From an uncultured Bacilli bacterium (GTDB lineage Bacteria; Bacillota_I; Bacilli_A; RF39; UBA660): a stretch of 41,020 bases of DNA. Below, one piece after another: positions 8,756-18,435 of the stretch. The number at the start of each line of letters is the position of its first letter. Position 1 is the stretch's first letter. Location of the stretch: the NCBI GenBank assembly GCA_947588975.1, contig CANQAF010000003.1:1-41020 (forward strand), written 5' to 3'. The translations under genes were made by a program, and so were the position numbers. The notes below the pieces were generated by a model, which searched no databases, had not been told where the DNA came from, and worked only from the letters and a program-made list of their open reading frames with translations.

Positions 8756-10529
8756 ATGATTCTTTATTAATAAACCAAGTTTTTGAGATATTACAACTAC
8801 TACTATTAGGTTCCGGATATGGCATATCCATTTTAACTAATACAGGAACATGGAAAGCAGAACCGAATGCTACACAAGTTCCTGGTTGTAAAATTCGTAA
8901 ACGTTTTATGACTTCATGTGTCACATTTGGAACCATTTGTTTAATATAATCAACATCCGCTGGATGTAACATTTTAAATATTAAGAAATTGCTACACTGT
9001 GATAAGGATGTTTCGGATAATTCTGATGGTCTTTGTGAAATTAATCCAAGTAATACACCATATTTTCTACCTTCTTTGGTAATACGTTCAAATATATTAT
9101 ATCCTAATAAGAATTTATCATTATCATTTTGGACATAACGGTGTGCTTCTTCTAAAATAATATGGAATGGCATAGAAGCACGCTTCATTTCATTTTTTGC
9201 AAAATCAAATAATAATTTAGAATAAATTTTAGTTAGGTTTTTTGCTAAACGATCGTCAATATAGTTAATATCAAAATTAATAATTTGTGCTTTTCTTCCG
9301 TTGGAAGCAGTTAATAATTGTTTGATATATCCTGCTCGATCAATATATTCTGGATAATCAAAATATAAACTATCATCACTTCCTACTAAAGCATGTAAAC
9401 GTACCTTTAAAATATTGGCCTCATCATATACTTTATCACTATTTAAAATACCTTCTGAAATAAGTGCAAAATCAAATGCATCTTGTAAGTCATTTAACGT
9501 ATAACGAAAACTACCATCTGGTAACGATAATTCATAATCATCCGTTAAAAAACTTTCCATGAATTCTACAATGAGTTCCATTTCACGAATTTTACCACTA
9601 GCGTCAATATTCAAGCATTGTTTTAATGGACGTGTATAACCTGGTTGAAAAATTGGTGTTTCTAGATTTAAATCTTTGGTGTTATAGTAAGATAATATAG
9701 AAAAAATTTGATCGCGAATTTGAGCAGAAGCTCTACCACTAGATAAGATATCAAGAATAGATCTTGCAATAATATCATTTTTAATTTTTAAAACTGTCTC
9801 TTCTTCTCTCGCAAATACTGTAACTAATTTTAATGCTTTTTCGATCATAGGAATCTGGGAATGTTTTTCGGCACCTAGTAATAAAGCAATATCATCTACA
9901 CCAAGTAGCCAAAGTGGGATGCGAATTAGTTCATTTTTAGAATGAATATCAGTAGTATACGCTTTAAATGCAATTTCTGGAACCTTTTTATGTAGTTCAC
10001 AAAAAGCACTGTGATATTCTCCATATGCATCAAAAATAAATAAACTAGCACGATAAGGAATGCTTATTTTTTTTTGAAAAAGGTTTTGTAAAATACGAGC
10101 TACGCTACATGATTTCCCACTTCCGGTAGATCCAAAAATAGCAAAATGACTATCAAAAAAGTCATTAATATGGAATCCAATAGGTACATTTTCATAAATA
10201 GGGCTTGTACCAATATATAAATCTCTATCTTCTTGGTAATCTTGGATTCCAATAATCTTTTCAATATCCTTTCTTGGGACAAAAGTAATTTTTGACTGAA
10301 AAGATGGTTTTTTAATCACACCGAAAACAAAGTGAGAGTCAATCATTTCTCCTAATAACATGATAGAAACTACACTATCTTTTATATCGACAACTTCACC
10401 AACTATTTTTCTACCATCGTCTATATAAACATGCATATTCATGATATCTTTTTGTGTACCAATATTTTTTAATTCAACTAATACTAAATTTTCTTCTATT
10501 CCAAGAATTTTTCCAAACATATGCTTCAC
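8754..10529 (-). CDS. HerA-type (DUF87) ATPase
   Basis: GSTGSGKSCSVARIL Walker A; ILEEAHRYVQND Walker B; N-terminal beta-barrel-like region. Confidence 0.88.
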   Translation of the reverse strand: MKHMFGKILGIEENLVLVELKNIGTQKDIMNMHVYIDDGRKIVGEVVDIKDSVVSIMLLGEMIDSHFVFGVIKKPSFQSKITFVPRKDIEKIIGIQDYQEDRDLYIGTSPIYENVPIGFHINDFFDSHFAIFGSTGSGKSCSVARILQNLFQKKISIPYRASLFIFDAYGEYHSAFCELHKKVPEIAFKAYTTDIHSKNELIRIPLWLLGVDDIALLLGAEKHSQIPMIEKALKLVTVFAREEETVLKIKNDIIARSILDILSSGRASAQIRDQIFSILSYYNTKDLNLETPIFQPGYTRPLKQCLNIDASGKIREMELIVEFMESFLTDDYELSLPDGSFRYTLNDLQDAFDFALISEGILNSDKVYDEANILKVRLHALVGSDDSLYFDYPEYIDRAGYIKQLLTASNGRKAQIINFDINYIDDRLAKNLTKIYSKLLFDFAKNEMKRASMPFHIILEEAHRYVQNDNDKFLLGYNIFERITKEGRKYGVLLGLISQRPSELSETSLSQCSNFLIFKMLHPADVDYIKQMVPNVTHEVIKRLRILQPGTCVAFGSAFHVPVLVKMDMPYPEPNSSSCNISKTWFINKES

Positions 10530-10584
10530 CCCAGTATTCTATATTTCTATTTTACACTATTTTTATATAAATAGCTATAACAAA

Positions 10585-10613
10585 AAGAAAGAATTTAAAT
10601 TAAACTCTTTCTT
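10585..10613 (-). terminator. Intrinsic terminator of yqeG-yqeH unit
   Basis: Inverted repeat AAGAAAGA...TCTTTCTT (extended stem with G-U), T-run on minus strand. Confidence 0.75.
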
Positions 10614-11584
10614 GTATATATTTCAACATTAGGTAATGTATAAATGGTTATGGTTTCACTTTTACTTGCTTTGATAAATCCAAGTCCTATTATCACAATA
10701 TCTTCATTTTCTTTCACATGTATCACATGTGGAATTAAATTTTCCGTAGAACTATCGTGAAAAATACGTTCTATTTTCAGTTGATTAGAAAAATATAGCG
10801 TAAGATTATTTAACTTTGTATCGATTCTAACCCAAGATTCAATCCATATACTTTGATTTGTTTTTACTTGATAAGTAATTGGTTTGATTTCTTTTTTAGG
10901 GAGAATACGTTTTAAATCAGTAGGCTTTAATTGATCACATATATTACCCTCTTCTAAAATCCCTGGGGTATCAATTAAGATAAGATCATCCGTTAAAGGA
11001 ATCTCTAGATTACCTAAGGTCGTGGAAGATAACATACTTGTCGTAATAGTTTGTTTTAAATTGGAATAACTTTGGATCATATGATTCACTAAAGTAGATT
11101 TCCCAGCATTCGTATATCCGATCATATAAACATATTTGCTTGTTTGATAGTAACGAATTGCTTCATACAATTCATCTAATCCATAGTTTTTATTTGCACT
11201 TACAATCACAGTATCTAGAGGCTTTATTCCTAAAACATCTGTATAAGATTTTAATTTTTCATCTGTAACAGATAGAGGCAAGATATCTCTTTTCGTAAAT
11301 ACAACTAGTAAATTAGAAGAACAATGTTCTAACAAGTTTTTTATATTTTTATTCATTTGAAATAAATCGATGACGAAAATAGTTAAATCGCCAGTCTCTT
11401 TAATTTGTTCTAAATTCTGAATAAACTCTTTATTTTCTCTTGTAACCCGTTTATATTCATTATAATGTTGGATACGAAAGCATCTTTCACATAAATCTTG
11501 ATTTTTTGTATTGGCACGAATATACCCATCTTGGTTTGGATCCACACTTTGTAAGATGGCACCACAACCCATACATTTATTCAT
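10595..11584 (-). CDS. yqeH: Circularly permuted GTPase YqeH (ribosome biogenesis)
   Basis: N-terminal CMGCG...CERCFRIQHY zinc finger; VFTKRD, GYTNAGKSTLVN, DTPGI in permuted order. Start refined to ATG 11584. Confidence 0.95.
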   Translation of the reverse strand: MNKCMGCGAILQSVDPNQDGYIRANTKNQDLCERCFRIQHYNEYKRVTRENKEFIQNLEQIKETGDLTIFVIDLFQMNKNIKNLLEHCSSNLLVVFTKRDILPLSVTDEKLKSYTDVLGIKPLDTVIVSANKNYGLDELYEAIRYYQTSKYVYMIGYTNAGKSTLVNHMIQSYSNLKQTITTSMLSSTTLGNLEIPLTDDLILIDTPGILEEGNICDQLKPTDLKRILPKKEIKPITYQVKTNQSIWIESWVRIDTKLNNLTLYFSNQLKIERIFHDSSTENLIPHVIHVKENEDIVIIGLGFIKASKSETITIYTLPNVEIYTRKSLI

Positions 11585-12098
11585 AATATCTTCCTTTATA
11601 AAATAAATCACGTTGACACAATTTTTTCATAATACGTCTTTCTAACATACGATTAGGAATGGTCCAAAAAGGTTCTCTTACACTAATTGGATTTATTAGT
11701 ATTGTTGTAATTCCAGCACGATTACCACCTAAAACATCCGTCATGATTTGATCGCCAACAATAGCTACTTCATTTTCCTTTAAATGAAATTCCTTTAATA
11801 CATGTAATAATTTTTTTGTATTTGGTTTTCTTGCACTTGCACAACAGTCTACTTCCAATTCTTCTTTAAAAGGTCTTAATCTCTTTTTTCCACTATTGGA
11901 AAATAAAATCACTTGAAACCCCATATCCTTTAATCTAGAAAATAATTCCGCTACTTTCTCATCAGGATTTTTGACTGCATAAGGCTCTATGGTATTATCC
12001 AAATCGAATAATAAACATGTAATTCCATTTTCTTTTAATTTTTCATAATCTATGGTATAAATACTTTTTTGATATACATCAGGAATATACTTTTCCAT
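11577..12098 (-). CDS. yqeG: YqeG family HAD IIIA-type phosphatase
   Basis: LLFDLDNTI, ILFSNSGKKR, VGDQIMTDVLGGNRAGI; adjacent to yqeH. Confidence 0.95.
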   Translation of the reverse strand: MEKYIPDVYQKSIYTIDYEKLKENGITCLLFDLDNTIEPYAVKNPDEKVAELFSRLKDMGFQVILFSNSGKKRLRPFKEELEVDCCASARKPNTKKLLHVLKEFHLKENEVAIVGDQIMTDVLGGNRAGITTILINPISVREPFWTIPNRMLERRIMKKLCQRDLFYKGRYYE

Positions 12099-12196
12099 AT
12101 TGTTCTACCTACTTCCATTAAATACCATTTTAACATATTACTATATGAATTTCAATTGCTTTAGAAGAATATATGAATGTCTGATATGTCACTATA

Positions 12197-12226
12197 AAAA
12201 CATTTGACTTTAGAATCAAATGTTTT
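12197..12226 (-). terminator. Intrinsic terminator for minus-strand spoVID-ysxE-like transcript
   Basis: AAAACATTTGA-CTTTAGAA-TCAAATGTTTT perfect 11-bp stem; minus strand continues TTTTTATAG. Confidence 0.75.
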
Positions 12227-12326
12227 CTTATATTTGTATCTTTATTTCGTAAAAAGAGATTCTCCAATTTAGGTTTTTATCATACGTCATTTTTGACGAC
12301 TTCATATACTATAATAGGTGATTGAT

Positions 12327-12512
12327 ATGCCAAATAAACATAACAATTGGTGGTGTAATCGTGGTCGTTGGTTCATTGGACTTTTTATATGTTCCATTCT
12401 TATTTTCTATCAACTTATATTAACTTTTTTCATAATTACTCGTTTTAATTTATTTTTACTTTGTTTATTTGTATTATGTTTACTATTTTTTCTCTTTCGT
12501 ATAATATGGTGA
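12327..12512 (+). CDS. Small hydrophobic membrane protein (unknown)
   Basis: MPNKHNNWWCNRGRWFIGLFICSILIFYQLI..., two TM-like stretches; AGGTG RBS upstream of ATG 12327. Confidence 0.55.
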   Translation: MPNKHNNWWCNRGRWFIGLFICSILIFYQLILTFFIITRFNLFLLCLFVLCLLFFLFRIIW

Positions 12513-13379
12513 TAAAATCATTTCCGTTTTATATAGAAAATCAATTTGACGACTTACCTTTTTACACATCTCATATTCTGATGTATTCCACTCTATTTTA
12601 TCAGGAAGTGACATGAGAATAAAAAGAAGTTTTCGCTCTTCTTCTAATAATGGATAACTTTTTTCATAATGCCTTAATATACTTTCGAAATCATAATCTA
12701 GACCATGTTTTTTATATAATTTATACATATCAAAAATAGGAAGATCAACTTTGGCTTTGTCCCAACTAATAAAATAAGCATTACGATTACGAATAAAATG
12801 ATCTAATTCTAAGTGATTATGGAGAACAACTAGACGTTGTTTTCTTTTTGCTTGCACAAGCTCTAACCAATTTTCTAACTCATGACGGCAATAATTAATC
12901 GCCGAAAATATTTTAGAGATATTACGTGCTAATAAATATTCAGAAGGACTCATAAATACTCTGTTTTCTATCACTGTAATTATATCAATATAATAACTAT
13001 TTAAATATTCAATATTATTGGTAATATCTTCATATATTTTTTTATAATCTGCTTCATCAACTTCATGATAATAAGTTGTCTTATTATGGAGAAGCGCCAC
13101 TAAATCAATCATATCCATCATTTTTTGATCTGTTGGCATATCGATAGATTCTTGATATTCTGTAATTGTGTAATCGTCGGTATTATCACTGATAATTCTT
13201 GGATAATAATTAAAATTCCGTGCATCTAAATAATCAAATATAGCCTGATTATGATCTCTTGTTTTTTCCTTAAAAATAAATGTACCCTTATCAGTTTCAA
13301 CCAAATTGGCTTTTCCTAATTTTTGATAATGATGTGGTTTTAAATGATATTTTTTTAAGGTTTCATTTAGCTCACGCAT
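12483..13379 (-). CDS. YsxE/CotS-like spore coat-associated kinase-fold protein
   Basis: GKANLVETDKGTFIFKEK, VVLHNHLELDHFIRN, ISWDKAKVDLPIFDMYKLYKKHG; adjacent to SpoVID-like LysM gene. Start refined to ATG 13379 overlapping upstream stop. Confidence 0.7.
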   Translation of the reverse strand: MRELNETLKKYHLKPHHYQKLGKANLVETDKGTFIFKEKTRDHNQAIFDYLDARNFNYYPRIISDNTDDYTITEYQESIDMPTDQKMMDMIDLVALLHNKTTYYHEVDEADYKKIYEDITNNIEYLNSYYIDIITVIENRVFMSPSEYLLARNISKIFSAINYCRHELENWLELVQAKRKQRLVVLHNHLELDHFIRNRNAYFISWDKAKVDLPIFDMYKLYKKHGLDYDFESILRHYEKSYPLLEEERKLLFILMSLPDKIEWNTSEYEMCKKVSRQIDFLYKTEMILSPYYTKEKK

Positions 13380-14088
13380 GGACAGTTGGGATAATAATCT
13401 TATCGCCAATATGGATTTCTTTTAAATCGTTATAACATTCTAATTCTTCTTTAGCAATACTGTATTTTTCTAAAATAGTATCTAACGTATCACCATCTCT
13501 TACAATATATACTTTATAGCTTTGATAAGTTTCTATACTATCATCCATAGAGTCAAATAGCGTACCTATTTTTTCATCTTCTGGTTCAATACATCTAGGT
13601 TCTTCTTCTGTTACTGGTTCTTCCTGTTTCACTTCTTCTACCACAGGAATTTCATTTTCTTCTTCCGCTTCCATCTGTAACATCTCACTTTCTAATTCTT
13701 CTTCTATCATAGAGCGGTCAATGGTAATTGGCTCTAACTCTTCTACTGGCTCTTTGATTAATGGTTCTTCTAATCCATCCACTACAACTTCAATATTCAC
13801 AGAAAGCACATTATCGTTAATAATTTCATAATAAAAATCATTGATATCCACAGTTGCTTCTGTTGCATCATATTTATCATCAATGGCAATATCAAAAGGT
13901 AGCTCATACGAAAATGGTTCTACATTGATACTTGCTTCAGTCATTTTATATTCACCACTAACAATAAATGTACCACTAATTAAATTTTCATCTTCTATAT
14001 GTAGGGTATGATCTAGTGAAATGCTTGTGATTTCTGCAATATTGGTATTTAAAATAATATCTTTTTTAAAAGGAATTATTTTTTTCAT
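13372..14088 (-). CDS. SpoVID-like spore coat morphogenesis protein with C-terminal LysM
   Basis: N-terminal beta-rich domain, acidic Glu-rich centre, C-terminal VYIVRDGDTLDTILEKYSIAKEELECYNDLKEIHIGDKIIIP (LysM). Confidence 0.7.
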   Translation of the reverse strand: MKKIIPFKKDIILNTNIAEITSISLDHTLHIEDENLISGTFIVSGEYKMTEASINVEPFSYELPFDIAIDDKYDATEATVDINDFYYEIINDNVLSVNIEVVVDGLEEPLIKEPVEELEPITIDRSMIEEELESEMLQMEAEEENEIPVVEEVKQEEPVTEEEPRCIEPEDEKIGTLFDSMDDSIETYQSYKVYIVRDGDTLDTILEKYSIAKEELECYNDLKEIHIGDKIIIPTVHA

Positions 14089-14127
14089 ATTTCTTTTCCC
14101 CTTTCCTATTCACTCAACTATATGAAA

Positions 14128-14156
14128 AAAAAAGATAGATTATGACTATCTTTTTT
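14128..14156 (-). terminator. Intrinsic terminator of lon
   Basis: AAAAAAGATAG-ATTATGA-CTATCTTTTTT. Confidence 0.8.
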
Positions 14157-16479
14157 CATCTTTCATACCAAACAAATACTGATAAACTTCTTTATAGTGT
14201 TTGACTGGTATATATGTAATATCATTTTTAATTTCCTCTTTGATGTCGTCTAAATCCTTTTTATTCCCCTCTGGGATAAATATGGTTGTAATGCCATTAC
14301 GATGTGCTCCAATACTTTTTTCTTTTAAACCACCAATTTCTAACACTTTACCTCGTAAGGTAATTTCTCCTGTCATAGCAACTTTATTATCCACTTTTTT
14401 ACCTGTAAAAGCACTCACAATTGCAGTTACCAGAGTAATTCCAGCACTTGGCCCATCTTTTGGAATTGCTGCTTCAGGTACATTGATATGAATATCATTT
14501 TCAATTAATTTTTGATAATCAATTCCAAATGTCTTATAGTTAGATTTTACATAATTTAAAGCAATCATCGCACTTTCTTTCATCACATCTCCTAAGGAAC
14601 CAGTTAAAATTAAGTTTCCCTTTCCTTCAAAGTAATTTACCTCAATTGGTAATGTATCCCCGCCAAATACAGTATATGCAAGGCCATTAACAACACCTAC
14701 TTCACCACTTTTTATATGTATATCGGTATATTTTTCTTTTCCCAAATATTCTTTTACTTTTTTAGTATCAATAATATATTTATTTACAATAATGCGTTTA
14801 GTAACCATCGTTGTAATAATCTTACGAATAATGGTTGCAATCTGTCTTTCTAATTCACGTACCCCAGCTTCTTTTGTATAATTACGAATGATTTTAATAA
14901 TCGCTTCTTTTTTAAATTGAATCCCAACGGGATTGACTCCATGTTCTTTACATATATTAGGAACCAAATAATTTTGAGCAATATCGATTTTTTCATATTC
15001 TGTATAACTAGATAAATGAACAATTTCTAAACGGTCTTTTAAAGCTTCGGGAATATTTTCTATATAATTTGCGGTAGCAATAAACATTACTTTGGATAAG
15101 TCATATTCCTCTTCAATATAGTGATCACTAAAATACTTATTTTGTTCTGGATCTAGAATTTCTAATAACACACTTGCGGGATCTCCACGATAATTTTTTG
15201 TCATTTTATCAATTTCATCAATTAAAAATACAGGATTACTACTTTTGGCTTTTTTGAGTGCCGAAATAATTCGACCTGGACTTGCACCAACATAGGTCCT
15301 ACGATGTCCTACTAATTCCGCTTCATCACTAATACCACCAACAGACATTTTTACAAATTTACGATTCATAGCTTCTGCGATACTGAACGCTAAAGAAGTT
15401 TTTCCAACTCCAGGAGGCCCTACTAAACAAATGATAGGTCCTCTTAAACTATTCGTCATTTGTTTGACTGCTAAGTACTCAATAATACGAGTTTTTACTG
15501 TTTCAAGTCCGTTATGAGAAGCATCTAATTTTTTTCTAACATCCTCTAAATCATCATTATCAATCGTATTATCATTCCAAGGTAAACATAATAGCCATTC
15601 TATATAATCTCTCACTACATTAATTTCTGGTGACATAGGAGATAAAGATTCATATTTGTGCAATTCAGCATATAATTTATCTTTTATTTTTTCAGGTGCG
15701 TTTAAATCATTAATTCGTTTTCTCAAGTGTTCTACTTCATCATCTTTGAGTGCAGAATCACCAAGTTCTTCTTTGATCAATTTCATTTTTTCACGAAGTA
15801 AATATTCTCTTTGACTATCATCTAATGTTTTTTTGACTTTTAAATCAATTTGATGTTCAATCGCAAACATTTCTTCTTCTTCATGAAGATCATTTAAAAT
15901 CATTTCTAATCGTTCTTTTGAGTCAATGGTACTTAAATATAAATTACCACGTTCCAATGAAATTTGTAGGTATGGTACAATTATATCTGTTGCTTTACTC
16001 AAAGAAGATACCGCTTGAACAGAAGATAAAATACTATTCCCTACATATGGAATTTGTTTGGTATAATCTTCTAATTCTTTATAGAGTTTATGAAGATATA
16101 CTTTTTCTTCTTTTTCTTCTAAGTATGGTGTTTCTATTTTTTCAACAATGGATTCTAATGTCTCTTCTGTTTGATTCAAATTTAGATATTCGATTACTTT
16201 TGCACGATATAGTCCTGTTAAAACAACGCGCATTTTTCCGTTTGGAAGTTCCATTTTATGACTAATTTTACAAACAACTCCAATCATTGGTAATTCACCA
16301 ATTTTTGGTTTTTCTTCTAATGGATCGACTGGACTTATCAATAGTACATTATTATCATGAAATAACTCTGCTGTATCTACAATGGCCTTACTACCATCGT
16401 TTTCAAATTCTAAGCGAATGTCATTATTTGGAAGTAAAACAATGCCTTTTAGTACAATAACTGGTAAATTTGATTTCAA
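14146..16479 (-). CDS. lon: ATP-dependent protease Lon
   Basis: GPPGVGKTSLAFSIAEAM, VFLIDEIDKM, catalytic PKDGPSAGITL; TTG start with GGAGGTG RBS. Confidence 0.97.
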   Translation of the reverse strand: MKSNLPVIVLKGIVLLPNNDIRLEFENDGSKAIVDTAELFHDNNVLLISPVDPLEEKPKIGELPMIGVVCKISHKMELPNGKMRVVLTGLYRAKVIEYLNLNQTEETLESIVEKIETPYLEEKEEKVYLHKLYKELEDYTKQIPYVGNSILSSVQAVSSLSKATDIIVPYLQISLERGNLYLSTIDSKERLEMILNDLHEEEEMFAIEHQIDLKVKKTLDDSQREYLLREKMKLIKEELGDSALKDDEVEHLRKRINDLNAPEKIKDKLYAELHKYESLSPMSPEINVVRDYIEWLLCLPWNDNTIDNDDLEDVRKKLDASHNGLETVKTRIIEYLAVKQMTNSLRGPIICLVGPPGVGKTSLAFSIAEAMNRKFVKMSVGGISDEAELVGHRRTYVGASPGRIISALKKAKSSNPVFLIDEIDKMTKNYRGDPASVLLEILDPEQNKYFSDHYIEEEYDLSKVMFIATANYIENIPEALKDRLEIVHLSSYTEYEKIDIAQNYLVPNICKEHGVNPVGIQFKKEAIIKIIRNYTKEAGVRELERQIATIIRKIITTMVTKRIIVNKYIIDTKKVKEYLGKEKYTDIHIKSGEVGVVNGLAYTVFGGDTLPIEVNYFEGKGNLILTGSLGDVMKESAMIALNYVKSNYKTFGIDYQKLIENDIHINVPEAAIPKDGPSAGITLVTAIVSAFTGKKVDNKVAMTGEITLRGKVLEIGGLKEKSIGAHRNGITTIFIPEGNKKDLDDIKEEIKNDITYIPVKHYKEVYQYLFGMKDEKR

Positions 16480-16567
16480 GCAAGTAACACCTCCAAACTA
16501 AATTGATTCCTATTATATCACAAAATCTAAAAATGTCTACTGAATTCACCAAACTCAAAATAAAAAA

Positions 16568-16584
16568 AATCGCTGATTGCGATT
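16568..16584 (-). terminator. Intrinsic terminator
   Basis: AATCGC-TGATT-GCGATT with T-run on minus strand. Confidence 0.7.
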
Positions 16585-16585
16585 C

Positions 16586-17272
16586 TTATTTTTTGATAAA
16601 CTCCTTTGGTATTTCATAACTTTGAATTTCTTCTTCTGTTGGTAAATTATTTCCATTGAATGAAAAGTCTTTAATTTGAATATTTCTACATTGCCAAAAA
16701 TCTTCAGCATTAACTACATTTAATAAGAATGAGGCATTGGTACAACAAAACGGAATGGTAAAATAACGAAATAATCTATCAACTTCTCTTTCCTTTTGCG
16801 CTATTATGATTCCATCTGTATAGTATTTATGGATATTAATGATATTTCCACATGCATCTTTATATATATCACAATATCCACTATACTCATCTAAAGATGC
16901 AAATTGAATATTGGATACTTTTAAATTTTCTAGCTTTTTCGCATTTTCTAAATAGATATCTAATAACGATATATCGCTATATAAACTTTGAAGTGTTTCA
17001 AATACATCATCATTGAGTAAACTTAATCTACATAATTCTTTTTGATGTGCTCTAAAATAGGAAATGATCTTTTTGTTTTTTTCTATCAACTTTGTTAAGG
17101 CATTTGTATCTTCCATAATCGCTTGATGAACCAATATTGCTTTGTTGTCAGGTAATTTTTGGATATCTTGCATCAATTCAAAAACTGGTTGGATTCCTTT
17201 TTGTTTAACACATTCAAATAAACATCGGTACCCTGTACTTTCTAATTCCTTTGCCGTTTTAATTTCCATCAT
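16586..17272 (-). CDS. Hypothetical protein
   Basis: 228-aa ORF bracketed by terminators; no recognised motif. Confidence 0.7.
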   Translation of the reverse strand: MMEIKTAKELESTGYRCLFECVKQKGIQPVFELMQDIQKLPDNKAILVHQAIMEDTNALTKLIEKNKKIISYFRAHQKELCRLSLLNDDVFETLQSLYSDISLLDIYLENAKKLENLKVSNIQFASLDEYSGYCDIYKDACGNIINIHKYYTDGIIIAQKEREVDRLFRYFTIPFCCTNASFLLNVVNAEDFWQCRNIQIKDFSFNGNNLPTEEEIQSYEIPKEFIKK

Positions 17273-17316
17273 AAACCCTCCCTGATAAGTTTTATAATAT
17301 CATATAATTAAAAAAA

Positions 17317-17335
17317 AAAGCAATTTTTTTGCTTT
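17317..17335 (-). terminator. Intrinsic terminator
   Basis: AAAGCAA-TTTTT-TTGCTTT, long T-run on minus strand. Confidence 0.7.
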
Positions 17336-17340
17336 CTATC

Positions 17341-17877
17341 TTAGTGTTTATACTGATTGATATATTCTATTATTTCTGGAATGGAATCAGAAACAAAATA
17401 GCTAGATTGGTCTATCAAGGGAGAAAAATGCTCATGATATAGTTTGTCCATAAATTCTAATAATAAATTAAAGTATCCATTTGAATTATAGATAATGATT
17501 GGTTTATCAAATTCATGGCACCTTTTTTGGTCAATGGCAGCAAATAATTCATCGATTGTACCAATACCACCTGGTAAAAATAGTAAGACATCACTCGTGC
17601 GAATTAATTGATGAGTCCTTCCCTCAATATTTTTTGTAGTCATCTCTAAATTACAGTGTAACTTTTTGAAATCCTCTTGATACATTTCTGGACATATTCC
17701 TGTAATTTCTCTATGATGATCAAGTGCAATATCATAAGATAGTCCCATTAATCCAGAATGAGCAACGCCAAATACTAAATCATGATCTTTTAATAAAATA
17801 TCTAATAAATTCTTACAATCTTTGAAATAGATGTCAGGAATATCATCACTAGAAGAACAAGCAACAAATAATTTCAC
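17341..17877 (-). CDS. LOG family (TIGR00730-type) Rossmann-fold protein
   Basis: GLMGLSYDIAL, LPGGIGTIDELFAAI (PGGxGTxxE), SDVLLFLPGG. Confidence 0.9.
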   Translation of the reverse strand: MKLFVACSSSDDIPDIYFKDCKNLLDILLKDHDLVFGVAHSGLMGLSYDIALDHHREITGICPEMYQEDFKKLHCNLEMTTKNIEGRTHQLIRTSDVLLFLPGGIGTIDELFAAIDQKRCHEFDKPIIIYNSNGYFNLLLEFMDKLYHEHFSPLIDQSSYFVSDSIPEIIEYINQYKH

Positions 17878-17912
17878 TTCATTTCACCTTGCCTTTTATC
17901 AAATATAGATTA

Positions 17913-18425
17913 TCATTTGTATAATAAAAACGATAATATGAGAAAAAGGGATTCAAAAAAGAAAGATAAGAAGGCGAGCATTAAAACATTGGAACTTCCT
18001 CGATTCGCAGGAGTTACGTTAGAAACTCGTATGACTTTATCATGAAAAATATAATCTGGATCTTGTCTTAAAGAAGCTCTTTCTATCGCAATTGGATGAT
18101 AATTTGGAACTTCAATATTTTTTGAACTTTCTTCAATTGGAACGTATCCATTACCCGATTTTTTGACTTTTGTATAACCCATAGATTCCCCATCAGATTC
18201 TATTTCATGTGGTTTTGTTTCAATTGCTTGTTTTAGATTTTGAATAACCTGCTCTAATGCGACTAGATTTTGAACAGTTGGGGGAAGCATAAGGCAATCC
18301 TGTAATCTTTTTGCTTGATGAACAACTTCTATATTGTCTAGTAAAGCTTTATTATTCATGATTGATACTAGTAATTGTTCTGCATATCTCATATCCTTCA
18401 TATATTTTTGTCTCACATCTTCCAT
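17913..18425 (-). CDS. Hypothetical protein with C-terminal TM helix
   Basis: Translationally adjacent to rmuC; start refined to ATG 18425 with AGGAAG RBS; C-terminal VLMLAFLSFFFESLFLILSFLLYK. Confidence 0.7.
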   Translation of the reverse strand: MEDVRQKYMKDMRYAEQLLVSIMNNKALLDNIEVVHQAKRLQDCLMLPPTVQNLVALEQVIQNLKQAIETKPHEIESDGESMGYTKVKKSGNGYVPIEESSKNIEVPNYHPIAIERASLRQDPDYIFHDKVIRVSNVTPANRGSSNVLMLAFLSFFFESLFLILSFLLYK

Positions 18426-18435
18426 ATGACACTTC

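Noticed and set aside
10100-10282. 60-aa minus-strand ORF nested in the HerA-like gene
   Set aside because: Out-of-frame overlap with the Walker A region of a clear ATPase.
14201-14491. 96-aa plus-strand ORF inside lon
   Set aside because: Antisense to the Lon proteolytic domain; no supporting motif.
15918-16265. 115-aa plus-strand ORF inside lon
   Set aside because: Antisense to well-supported lon coding sequence; hydrophobic AT-rich composition typical of a spurious frame.
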